Made by a program: the position numbers and the translations under genes. A stretch of 64,000 nt of DNA from Hordeum vulgare subsp. vulgare (Eukaryota > Streptophyta > Magnoliopsida > Poales > Poaceae): NCBI RefSeq assembly GCF_904849725.1, contig NC_058519.1:185617703-185681702 (forward strand), given 5' to 3'. Below are positions 9,946 to 20,126 of this stretch, piece by piece. Positions within the stretch are counted from its first letter, which is position 1. Each line of letters starts with the position of its first letter. A model generated the notes under the pieces. The model was given only the letters and a program-made list of their open reading frames with translations. It had not been told where the DNA came from and searched no databases.

Positions 9946-12900
9946 TGTCACATCCCTCACCCTTAACCAAGATAGCATTGTGCTCATGTCTTCTTTGCAT
10001 TTGCATCTAAGAAGTTTCAACAAAAACAACAAAGTGGCAAAGGAAAAACTCAAAACCCTAGCCACCATTTCAATTAAAGGAAATTTCAACTAGTTCAAAA
10101 TCAATGAACCCAAAATGGCCTCAAGAAATGTTCAAACTTTTTGATAAATCGTGAAAGTAAATGAGCATTGGAGAAAACTATTTTCTTGACACTTTAAGCA
10201 TTTTAAATAAATGCAAAAGCCACTGGTTTCAAATTTAAAATTTGAAATGAGAAACTATAATTTTCCAAAAATGTTGAAAGTCTTGGAAATGAGTGGGGAT
10301 ATTATAACAAATATTTCAGGAGGTCAAAATTAGTTTTTACCTTTTGTTTTGGAGCTGAAATAATTAGCAAAGCACTAAATAGCAAAACAGAAAAAACCAA
10401 AAAAGAGAAAATGGGAAAAGCTTACCTGACGCCCAAGCCAGGCCCACCCCATCTCGCCGCTCGTCCCCTTCCCCGCGCCAGTAGGCAGCAGGAGGTGGCC
10501 GCCGCCTCCTCCGGCGCGGCCACGCACCTGCGTGCCTGCCTGGCCGCCGGTTCGCGCTGGCGACGACGGGGAAAAGGTCCCCGGAGCCTCCCCTATCCAT
10601 TCCACGCCTCGGTTCTCCTCCTCCGCCCGGATCCCCTCCTTCTCCCTGCTGCCGCCATTAGACCCGAGCTCGAGCTCGAGCTGGCCGTGCCCCTGGCCAT
10701 AGGATCCCCTCCGCGAGCACGCCATTAGCTCCGCCCCGTCGCCCTGGTCATTCCTGCAGAAGCCGAAGCTTCCTCGCGCCCTGCAACGCCCGCAACGCCG
10801 TCGTCTTCTTCCTCCGGCCGCCGGACATCTCCCGTCGATTCGTCGCCCCCAGGCCTTCCCCGAGCCGTCTGAGCTCTTCTCTGCACTCCCTGTGAGCATG
10901 CGGTGGTTTTCCCTAAGTTTTCCCCGTCGATCCCCTCCTCTAGCCCTAGTTTCACCAGAGCCCGACGAGCACCGCCGCTGCCGCTCGTCGCCGGTAGCCC
11001 TCCGATGTCCAGCTCGTCCTCCCGAGAGCACCAGCAGCTCCAGGACGACGCATAGATGCCGTAGCAGCTAAGAACTAAGCGTGGATCCCTCTGATTCAAA
11101 GACCCGACGACGCCCGAGCTTTGGCCGCCGCTCCGGCTCGTCGCCGACGCCTCTTCCGGCGACCCGAGCCTCCCCAGATGGTCCTGCCAGCTCGGCCACT
11201 TCGCGGGCTTGCTGTAGCTGCCAACCGCGTGCGTTTTCGTGTCATGCAGCGCCGTCTAGGTCGCCTCCGGCGAGCCCTCCGCCGCGGGTTTGGTCGCCGG
11301 CGACCACCCTCCGGTGGCCGTCGACGTGGCCGACCATTAGGGCCTAATCGCCCTCCCCTGAGTCGCTGCCAGAGGGCCCCACGCCTGGTCAAACCCCAAT
11401 TAGGGGTTGGTCAGCGCAGGATTAGTCCCAGAGAGGCTGACCAGTGGGGCCCCCGTGTCAGGTTTGACCTGCACAGGTCGGCTGACCTGCTGACATCAGC
11501 CTGATGCAATAAATGGAATTTCCAGTATAAAAATAATTCAGGAAATTGCTAAAAATTGCAAAAATCATAGAAATTAATCTGTAACTCCAATGACAATAAT
11601 TTATATATGAAAAAGTATCAGAAAAATTCAAGGATTCTGATTATTCTATTTTCAACTATGTCTGAAAAAGTTACAGAACCCCAAATTGTGAAATAAGGAA
11701 TAATTCAATTCTTTTAATCACTTTATAAATGGAATTTGCAAAAATATCCAAATTTCATTATAAATACAATGATCACACACTGCCCTAGGGGTAAATCAGT
11801 ACCATAACATGGCATTTCATGCATGTTAACATTAGGTTGATCTGAGCATCAGGTCGAATCAATTAAACCGGTATCCGGGAATAACCGTTTAAATTGCTAT
11901 TCGAAGGTGATTCAAATCAACGCTAAACCTAAAACATCTTGATTATAATAACCTATCATTTGCATTCTCATGCCATGCTCATGCATCATTTTGATTGCAT
12001 ATGATTGTTATTGAATGTTGCCATTCATTTCGGTAGGCTCCGCACCCCCGGATTCCACCGAATATCCGTCCGACGGATATCGTTCCTCCTCTGAGCAACA
12101 AGGCAAGCAACCCTTTTGATTATCCCGATAACACCTATGTTCTTGCTCCTGCACCTAATTATTGCATTAGGATCAAATGCTTCAACTGCTTTTGCCACGA
12201 TAGTTGGACCCACTTCCTTTGCATGACTTAACCTTGTCACAGTAAATAGCCGAACCTTGCAACCTAGCATACCTAGTAGTTGCTTGAGCCATGATGTGTC
12301 TTATCCTGCTATGCATGCTATGCTTAGAGTTGTGTATGGTCTGTCATCTGGGAGATGAACAGAAATGTGGAATGTGTTCGGTGAGCAAAGGTCGTGTGTT
12401 GAACTTGATTTGGTAAAGGTACCGGTGAAAGGCTGTGTAGGAGTACATGGCGGGTTGTTTCATTGGAACCGTCCTTAGGAACTGAGTTCCGTGTATGTAA
12501 TCCAAGACTAGATACTACCACATGCTGGGCCCTGAAATATGACCCCGCTCGGCCTATTAATCGCGTAGTACTCGGTCCAGGAGTTGCAAGTAGTTTCTGG
12601 TGTTTATAGTAATGCTGGAGGCCGTGCATGGTGCTGACCTGAGAGGTGGACCGCGATGCGGTAGGCAGTGGCACGGTGTACCAAGTGGCATCCGGATGGT
12701 GGGCTTGGGAACCCTGCGCACATCGTTTGAGGCCGTGGCGGAAACCTCGGCCGGACTTCCGTACGGGTTACTCTCAGATAGGCGATAAACCTGGACTAGG
12801 TACTAGTGTGATTAACGGTCGTGGCCGACTCCCTCGCTGGGCTTCCGCTTGAAGGTTGCCGAGGTGCATGACGTGCACATGGCGATAAGTGGCGGGAGCG

Positions 12901-14101
12901 CGTGTGACGAAGTACACCCCTGCAGGGTTATGATCTATTCGAATAGCCGCGTCCGCGGATATGGACTACTTGGAGACATATGTTGTTCATAGATAACTTC
13001 AATGGCTACTCATAAAATTGTCAAGATAAGCGTGAGTGTCGTGGACGGCATTTCCGTATGGAGACGGAATGATTCCACGATAGTGTATTGTTGTGGTGTT
13101 AGTGGACTCGTGTGCGAGAAATCAAGTTGTCAAAACTAATTTCAAAAAGCAAGTTTTCTAGCCACGAGTGAAATGCTGGCTTTCCGCATGAAACCCCACA
13201 ATACCTTCTTGATACCTTGCATGAGTAGTTAGTCATCCTAAAGTCTTGCTGAGTACCTTCGTACTCATGTTTTCTTAATAAATGTTGCAGAGGTTGCTAA
13301 TGACCCTAATGGAGGGTTCTTCGTAGACATCGACGACGACGAGTAGCTGGTGTCCCAGCTACGATCTGGCCCTACGTCGGCTCTGTAGTATAGTCAGGCC
13401 ATGTGCCTTCTAGCTGCTCTGTCTGTACCCAGACAGTTTATAACTCTTCCGCTGGCTTGTATTGTATGACTGCTATTATGGGTCGTGAGACCCTTAATGT
13501 GTAATAATATGTGTGTGGCTCTTTCGAGCCTCTTAAATAAAGCTTGTATGTTTATGGTTATGTTGTGATGCCGTCGATGTATCTATACATATCGGTATGC
13601 CATGCGTACGTGTGTCGTACTTGATATGTATGGGGTTCGAATACCTAGTCGTGAACTTTAGTAGCACTCCTTACAAGGAAATGCCCCTTTGTGATCCAAC
13701 GAGCCTTGGTAGTTCGCTACTGCTCCGGACACATTGGTTGACCAGCATGTGTCCTTCTTAGCTGCTGTGTCTGTCCCCTTTGGGGAAATGTCACGCGACG
13801 TAATGGAGTCCTTGTAGCTTGCTACGACTCGTCTACGTTCGTAGATGACCGACACCTGCTTTGTTGGGTCATGTATGCCTGTCCTTGTGCGAAACTTCCA
13901 CTTTGGTTTATGACTAGACATGTCGATCCGGGTTCTTTGACATTGGAATGCTAGCGACACTATCGCATACGTGAGTCAAAAGACGCAAACGGTCCCGGCT
14001 AAGGTAAGGCTGCAGCCGTGGAGTTAACCGTGCGTGAGACCACAAAGGGATGCGATGTGTTACAGGCTGGATTCCTATGGCTTAGGATCGGGGTCCCGAC
14101 A
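9946..14101 (+). repeat. Element T 5' LTR
   Basis: 4156 bp, TG...CA. It has an A/T-rich first 450 bp, then a GC-rich block at about 10430-11510, then A/T-rich sequence. AATAAA occurs near its end (about 13537). I see no clear TATA box. The end is fixed by the primer binding site 5 bp downstream and by identity with the 3' copy. Confidence 0.93.
10430..11510. other. GC-rich, gene-like block in the T LTR
   Basis: About 1.1 kb is very rich in C and G with CCGCC and CGTCG repeats, in an otherwise A/T-rich LTR. It resembles the 5' UTR and early coding region of grass genes. Overlapping open frames occur on both strands (such as 10375-11031 minus and 11121-11504 plus), but they are Arg/Pro/Gly-rich with no domain, as expected from base composition. 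Nearly the same sequence is at 20597-21677 in the 3' LTR. I do not call any of these frames a gene. It could be promoter/leader sequence or a captured fragment. Confidence 0.6.
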
Positions 14102-14105
14102 GCAT

Positions 14106-14117
14106 TGGTATCAGAGC
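14106..14117 (+). promoter_or_regulatory. Primer binding site of element T (tRNA-iMet)
   Basis: TGGTATCAGAGC starts 5 bp after the 5' LTR and is the standard complement of the initiator methionine tRNA 3' end, used by chromoviruses and many Copia elements. Confidence 0.95.
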
Positions 14118-14538
14118 CTGACTGACTGTAGGATTACTAAGCCAAACTGGTCGAAGTTGAGTCTAGAATTGCTTTAGTTATATATAAGGGAATTGTTTTT
14201 GGAAGGGAACGTAACACTATTGTTCTCTTCTCAAGATATTCTATTCTGGTCATCCTCGTCTTTTCTGCGGGAATTAAGGACTAGGTTACTCATCTTCTCC
14301 TAGGCTCGGATTTTTGATCGGTAGATTATAGGACTACGGGTCGAGAGATATTGGGTTTCTTTTATTCCTGGGAAGCAGGAATTAAGTTTGATGATCAGAG
14401 AGTTGAACTTGATAGTTGAGTGGTGACGCTATTTCATTTTGGGTTGTCTCAAAATTTGTTTTGAGCATTTACAGCCGTTATGCTGCCCAATTTTTCATTC
14501 AGAGCTCTAATGCTTTTTGCATTACTCTCTATTTACAG

Positions 14539-15312
14539 ATGCCTGGCCGTCCTTCTCGTCAGGTGGTACGTTTGACTAGGTGCATTGATGTACCGGGTCA
14601 TACGGCCATGCTGGTCAGGGTGATGTTGGTGTGCGGTTACCGCTGGTACCCCGAGTACACGGTAGAGGAACAATACCGAGACTTCAACCAGAGCCAGTAC
14701 ATCTGCACTGTTAGGGTATTTCCAGATTACCCTGGAGCGGAGAAGCCAATCCATTGGTCCTATGGGTTGGGAGTCACTGTTGACATGGTAGTACAAGATG
14801 CTGCCTATTCAATGTTGACTATCATGAGAGCGAGACATGCACTGCTACAGAATTCAGAGTTCTGCTATGTTCCGGCCTCTCAGTCTGGTGAAGAGGGATA
14901 CCTCAGTGGAGTCTATTTTGATTCTTCTATGGAGGATCCACTTCTGCAGTCCACTGTTGAGATGCTAGAGAACAGAGATAGGGATGCTCGTGCTCTCCGC
15001 ATGGAGCTTTATGCTACCCGTGCCCGTCTGTGGACAGCTTTGACGCAGCTGGCACCGGTAGTCCAGACAGGGTATGGAGAGATGGAGATGCTGAACCCTG
15101 TTAGGAACCATCTTCCGGCCCATGTTGACTGGCCAGCTATAGGAGGAGTCACACCTCTTCGGGGACCCCTCTTACCACCAGTCAGGGGACCAAGGCCACA
15201 TCCGTGTCCTTATGGATCCCAGGGATCTCAGGCTAGAGTGTTCCCTGATCCGCAGGTTGAGCTTCCGGCTCATGGAGGTAACCTCTATGAGATGTTCTAT
15301 GCGGATGCCTGA
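14539..15312 (+). CDS. Extra ORF upstream of gag in element T, unrecognised protein
   Basis: An intact 257-residue frame lies between the primer site and gag. The start is the ATG at 14539 (MPGRPSRQVVRL); an open frame extends upstream but without ATG. Directly before the ATG is CTCTATTTACAG, which would make a good splice acceptor. I do not recognise the protein. It has no zinc finger, protease or polymerase motif. The middle has WYPEYTVEEQYRDF and YPGAEKPIHWSYG, and a charged helical stretch lies near residues 175-205 (EMLENRDRDARALRMELYATRA), possibly a coiled coil. The C-terminus is Pro/Gly-rich. Gag starts 340 bp downstream in another frame. That the frame stayed open while pol decayed may be chance or selection before insertion. 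Confidence 0.6.
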   Translation: MPGRPSRQVVRLTRCIDVPGHTAMLVRVMLVCGYRWYPEYTVEEQYRDFNQSQYICTVRVFPDYPGAEKPIHWSYGLGVTVDMVVQDAAYSMLTIMRARHALLQNSEFCYVPASQSGEEGYLSGVYFDSSMEDPLLQSTVEMLENRDRDARALRMELYATRARLWTALTQLAPVVQTGYGEMEMLNPVRNHLPAHVDWPAIGGVTPLRGPLLPPVRGPRPHPCPYGSQGSQARVFPDPQVELPAHGGNLYEMFYADA

Positions 15313-15637
15313 GCTATGAGCGGAAGGATAGTATGGTAGTAGCCGTATGTTCACAGTCCTGCATGACTTGTGGAGTATGGTAGTAATGTGAAACGAATTC
15401 CGGAGGCCTAGATAAATAATGTATAGGAAGCTTGTAAGCCTCTGATGAGTAGTTCCACCATTTCAGTAGTTTGCTCTTCGAGTAAGTTTTTACTGAACTA
15501 TGTAAGGGTGTGTATGAACCATGGTGTATATATAGCAGTTGCTTGTTACCATGTTGTTCGGATATTCATTTCCGCATTCCGTGTGTTCAGTACATTCTTA
15601 ATCCATAGTTAGTATTGATATGATATTGGTCTAAGCT
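15313..15637 (+). other. Spacer between the extra ORF and gag of element T
   Basis: 325 bp, A/T-leaning, with no frame of note. It ends TTGTTTGTCAG just before the gag ATG at 15656, again resembling a splice acceptor. Confidence 0.5.
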
Positions 15638-16693
15638 ATGAGTTTGTTTGTCAGGATGGTGTTCACCAGGTTGAACCGTGCCCCTGCTCATGAGCAAGGT
15701 GAGGGTAGTCAAGCGTCGCAGGAAGACCTACCTCACCCACCTTCTCTGGTAGAAGTGATGCTTGAGGCAGAAAGAAACAAAAGGGAGACCAACCGACTGC
15801 TAGAGCGTATTGAGCAGAATACGGCTCGACAGCCTAGGAATGCTGGAGTGTCCCTCAATGACTTTGTGAAGCTGAATCCTCCAAAGTTTCATCATTCCGT
15901 CGATCCCTTCGACGCTGATGACTGGCTGTGCAGCATTTCGCGCAAGATTCGCTCTGCGAATGTGTCTGAGGCCGACAAGGTGACCTTTGCGGCGTATTTC
16001 CTGGAGGGACCCGCCAATCTGTGGTGGGAGAATTTTGAAGCTATGCGTCCCGCAGAAACAGTGGCCACATGGGCAGACTTCAGTGCAGCTTTTCGTCTGC
16101 ACCATATTCCAGAGGGCCTGATGGACAGAAAGAGAGAGGAGTTCTGTGCCTTCACTCAGGGCAAGTTGTCTGTGGATGCCTATAGCCGCGAGTTCGGTAA
16201 CCTCGCCCGCTATGCAACAGAGGAGGTGTCTACTGACGCCCAGAAGCAAGCAAGATTCCATAAGGTTCTGAGCCCTGAGCTCCGTCGAGACCTGCGCCTC
16301 CATGAGTGTGCAAGCTTTCAAGCCCTGGTCAACAAAGCGATCAGTGCGGAGACTGGTCATACTGACTTCGAAGCCACAAGGAAGCACTCCCGTGACTTTG
16401 GCTCATCTTCTGGTTCCGCGTTTCCAAAACGCAGGTTGTGGGTTCCAAACAGTTCTCTGCCGCCAAGATACACTCCGAGGCCATCCTACGTGGCGCCTCA
16501 GACGAATCAGGCCAACCCTCCAGCAAAAGCTTATGGTGGTCCACCTAGCAATGCTGCACCACGTGCCACCCAGGTGATATGCTACAAGTGTGGAGAACCA
16601 GGGCATTATTCCCGTGAGTGTCCTCGAATGTGGGTGCCAAGCAACCCGGAAAGTCCGTCGGGCAGGCCAAGTCGGGCAAAGTGTTTTATGTGA
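15638..16693 (+). CDS. gag: Gag, element T (chromovirus)
   Basis: Capsid/nucleocapsid polyprotein. Two in-frame ATGs are possible, 15638 and 15656; the second ([10 protein letters not shown]) directly follows GTTTGTCAGG and gives a more typical N-terminus. A helical stretch ([22 protein letters not shown]) is followed by the retrotransposon Gag domain at about residues 65-215 ([54 protein letters not shown]). A CCHC zinc knuckle, [14 protein letters not shown], is at 16580-16621 (about residue 309). After the knuckle the frame runs on only to 16693. The continuation into protease is one base out of frame, so an indel lies at about 16622-16640. Confidence 0.9.
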   Translation: MSLFVRMVFTRLNRAPAHEQGEGSQASQEDLPHPPSLVEVMLEAERNKRETNRLLERIEQNTARQPRNAGVSLNDFVKLNPPKFHHSVDPFDADDWLCSISRKIRSANVSEADKVTFAAYFLEGPANLWWENFEAMRPAETVATWADFSAAFRLHHIPEGLMDRKREEFCAFTQGKLSVDAYSREFGNLARYATEEVSTDAQKQARFHKVLSPELRRDLRLHECASFQALVNKAISAETGHTDFEATRKHSRDFGSSSGSAFPKRRLWVPNSSLPPRYTPRPSYVAPQTNQANPPAKAYGGPPSNAAPRATQVICYKCGEPGHYSRECPRMWVPSNPESPSGRPSRAKCFM

Positions 16694-17451
16694 AGCCAAC
16701 TCCTGCACGTGGCTGTGTGAACTATGTGTCAGCAGAAGAAGCTGCAGAGGATCCCAACGTCATGCTGGGTACGCTTCTTGTTAATCATCACCCAGCGTCC
16801 GTTCTCTTTGACACTGGGTCTTCTCATTCCTTCATTTCAGAAAGTTATGCACAGTTGCATAACATGTCATTTTGTGATATGCCAATCCCATTGGTTGTCC
16901 AAACCCCTGGTAGTAAATGGCAAACCTCTAGGATAACCTATGATAATGAAATTCTAGTAGACAGGCTAGTTTTTCTAGCCTCATTGATAGCGTTGAAATC
17001 TTCGGATATTAATATCATCTTGGGCATGGACTGGATGTCAGCTCACTATGCCAAGATTGATACTCGCTCTAGAAATGTCCAGCTTACCCATCCCTCGGGT
17101 GATATAGTAAATGTCTCTACTCGAGTTGCCAAATGCGAACTCTATTCCCTAAATGCCAACCCTCTTCCGGAACATGAAGACATTCCGGTAGTCCGTGACT
17201 TCCCGGATGTTTTTTCAGAGGAACTGCCAGGAATTCCACCTGACAGAGATGTAGAGTTTGTCATAGATCTTGTTCCGGGAACTGTCCCAATAGCCAGAAG
17301 ACCTTATAAGATGGCACCCCTGGAGCTAGCCGAACTTAAAAAGCAATTAGATGAGGCCTTGGACAAGGGTTTCATTCGTCCTAGCTCTTCTCCTTGGCTT
17401 GTCCCGTCCTCTTCGTCAAGAAGAAAGACGGAACGGATCGGATGGTTGTAG
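16618..17451 (+). pseudogene. pol: Pol of element T: protease and start of reverse transcriptase
   Basis: This frame carries the aspartic protease: [20 protein letters not shown] with the catalytic Asp-Thr-Gly (Asp codon at 16810), then the conserved [17 protein letters not shown]. The entry to reverse transcriptase follows ([48 protein letters not shown]). After SPW a single base is missing near 17396, which throws the frame off; the conserved continuation [11 protein letters not shown] is in the next frame. It is also one base out of frame with gag. No slippery heptamer is apparent at the gag junction, so I read both as decay, not programmed shifts. Confidence 0.88.
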
Positions 17452-18911
17452 ATTACCGACCAGTTAACCTGGTCACCATAAAGAACAAGTATCCGCTCCC
17501 CAGGATCAACAATCTGTACGATCAGCTCGCTGGATCCTCAGTCTTCTCCAAAATGGATTTGAGGTTGGGATACCATCAAATCAAGATTAAGAACGGGGAC
17601 ATTCTAAAAACGGCCTTTGTTACTCGTTATGGCCAATATGAGTACACCGTTATGTCCTTCGGTTTAACCAATGCCCCAGCCACCTTCTCTCGACTGATGA
17701 ATTCAATCTTTATGGAGTATTTGGATAAATTCGTCGTAGTATACCTCGATGATATTCTCATCTACTCCAAGAATGAACAAGAACATGCCGAGCATCTAAG
17801 GCTGGTATTGATGAAACTTCGAGAGCATCGCCTTTATGCCAAATTTTCAAAATGTGAATTCTGGTTACCAGAAGTGACCTTTCTAGGCCACGTAATCTCT
17901 GGTAAGGGTATTGCTGTCAATCCCGAGTGAGTTCAAGCTGTCCTTGACTGGACTCAACCTGAATCGGTTAAGCAAGTTAGGAGTTTTCTTGGTCTAGCGA
18001 GCTATTGTCGCCGCTTCGTCGAGAATTTTTCCAAGGTTGCAAAGCCTCTAACTGAACTCCTCAAGAAGGATAAAAAGTTCGAGTGGACACCACAGTGTGA
18101 GCATAGTTTTCAGGAACTGAAAAGACGCCTGACTTCCGCACCTGTGTTGCTACCACCAGATTTTTCTAAGGACTTTGTTATCTATTGCGACGCCTCGCGA
18201 CAAGGATTAGGTTGCATTCTCATGCAAGATCGTCATGTGATCGCATACGCATCTCGACAGTTGCGTCCACATGAGGATAATTATCCCACACATGACCTTG
18301 AGCTTGCAGCCGTGGTCCATGCACTAAAAACCTGGCGACATTACCTTCTGGGTAATCGTTGCGAAATATTCACTGATCACCAAAGTCTGAAATATATCTT
18401 CACCCAGCCGGATTTGAATCTCAGGCAAAGACGATGGGTTGAGTTGATCTCGGATTACGACTTAGGGATAACTTACACCTTGGGGAAGGCCAATGTTATG
18501 GCCGATGCACTAAGTCATAAATCTTATTGTAACAATCTGATGCTACAACAAGGTCAACCACTTCTCCATGAGGACTTTCGGAAGTTGAATCTTCATATCG
18601 TTCCTCAAGGATTCCTTTCTACCCTGGTGGCGAAGCCTACTCTTAAGGATCAAATTATAGCTGGCCAAAAGCGTGACAAGGGTATATCACGGATCAAGGA
18701 GAATATTTTTAGCGGAAACGCTAAAGAATTTTCCATGAATGATCAAGGTGTGGTATTCTTCCAGAATCGTTTAGTGGTTCCTAAGAACCCACATCTAAGG
18801 CAGTTAATCCTTAAGGAGGCTCATGATTCCCCTCTCACCATTCATCCTGGTAGTACTAAGATATATCAGGACCTACGCCAGAGGTTCTGGTGGACTAGGA
18901 TGAAGAGATAA
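17394..18911 (+). pseudogene. pol: Pol of element T: reverse transcriptase and RNase H
   Basis: Reverse transcriptase continues with [32 protein letters not shown] and the catalytic YLDD at 17742-17753, to [11 protein letters not shown]. An in-frame TGA at 17928-17930 follows NPE; CGA (Arg) is the likely original. The same frame then resumes with LDWTQPESVKQVRSFLGLAS and the RNase H: YCDASRQGLGC, HDLELAAVVHALKTWRHYL, FTDHQSLKYI and NVMADALSHKS, so all four acidic residues are present. The zinc-binding start of integrase follows. A second stop, TAA at 18909-18911, interrupts MKR-IAEFVA, where CAA (Gln) is expected. Both stops are C to T changes. Confidence 0.92.
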
Positions 18912-20126
18912 ATTGCTGAGTTCGTTGCTAACTGCGATGTTTGTCGTCGAGTTAAGGCAGAACATCAAAGGCCTGCTGGCACCCTTCAACCTTTAGCTAT
19001 TCCTGAATGGAAATGGGATAAAGTTAGCATGGATTTCATTACCGGATTTCCCAAGACCAAGAAAGGAAATAATGCTATCTTTGTGGTCATTGACCGTCTT
19101 TCCAAAGTGGCTCATTTTCTTCCTGTTCGTGAGAGTATAACAGCTAGCCAGCTAGCAGAGTTATATATCTCTCGAATAGTGTCTCTTCATGGTGTTCCCC
19201 TGGAAATTAACTCGGACCGTGGAAGTATCTTTACTTCTCGTTTCTGGGAAAGTTTTCAGAATGCCATGGGAACTCACTTATCTTTTAGCACTGCTTTCCA
19301 TCCCCAATCAAGTGGTCAAGTAGAAAGAGTGAATCAAATCCTAGAAGATATGCTCCGAGCTTGTGTTATTTCGTTCGGTATGAATTGGGAGAAGTGCCTT
19401 CCATTCGCCGAATTCGCTTATAACAATAGTTATCAATCAAGCTTGGGCAAAGCCCCTTTTGAAGTTCTCTATGGACGAAGATGTCGAACACCTCTTAATT
19501 GGTCAGAAACCGGAGAGAGGCAACTCTTTGGCCCGGACATGATCCAGGATGCAGAAGAGCAGGTTCGCATTATTCGTGAAAAGCTGAAAACAGCCCAGTC
19601 TCGTCAAAAGAGCCAATATGATCGTCATCATAAGGCTGTGACCTTTGAAGTTGACGAGAAGGCTTACCTTCGGGTTACACCTTTGAAGGGTACCCATCGT
19701 TTCGGTATCAAGGGCAAGTTGGCTCCTCGTTACATTGGACCTTTCCGCATTCTTGCCAAACAAGGAGAAGTTGCCTACCAGTTGGAACTTCCTCCGCATC
19801 TTTCCAAGGTTCATGATGTTTTCCACGTCTCGCAACCCAGGCGTTGCTTTTCGGATCCTATCCGTGAAGTGGACCACGAAACGCTTGATCTCCAAGATAA
19901 CCTTTCTTACCGAGAATACCCCGTGCGTATTCTTGATCAAGCTGAGCGTACCACTCGACGTCGAAACCTCAAGTTTCTTAAAGTTCAGTGGTCAAATCAT
20001 TCTGAAAAGGAGGCAACTTGGGAAAGAGAGGATCGTCTCCGACTCGAATATCCTGCGTTATTCCCGACGACTTCTAAATCTCGGGACGAGATTCTTTTGA
20101 GTGGGGGTGAGTTGTCACATCCCTAA
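18912..20126 (+). pseudogene. pol: Pol of element T: integrase with chromodomain
   Basis: Same frame as the RT/RNase H portion. The HHCC zinc module spans the 18909 stop (HDSPLTIHPG before it, CDVCRRVK after). The catalytic core is MDFITGFPKTK (Asp at 19032), NSDRGSIFTSRFW (Asp at 19215) and QVERVNQ (Glu at 19323). The second Asp and the Glu are 35 residues apart, as in D,D35E integrases. A GPY/F-type module (PRYIGPFRILAKQGEVAYQL) and a chromodomain (about 19923-20064; FLKVQWSNHSEKEATWERED) follow. The chromodomain is known in this clade to guide insertion to marked heterochromatin. The stop codon (20124-20126) lies inside the 3' LTR; the 5' LTR has TCA at that position. Confidence 0.92.
20101..20111 (+). 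promoter_or_regulatory. Polypurine tract of element T
   Basis: GTGGGGGTGAG lies directly before the 3' LTR start (20113) and is the expected plus-strand primer. Confidence 0.8.

Noticed and set aside
10375..11504. Long overlapping frames on both strands in the T LTR (and 20542-21671) as possible genes
   Set aside because: Arg/Pro/Gly-rich on every frame, no domain, GC-driven; duplicated simply because LTRs are duplicated.
16600..16700. Programmed frameshift between gag and pol in element T
   Set aside because: No slippery heptamer is visible in the overlap, and Tekay-type elements usually have gag-pol in one frame; a second similar break near 17396 also points to decay.
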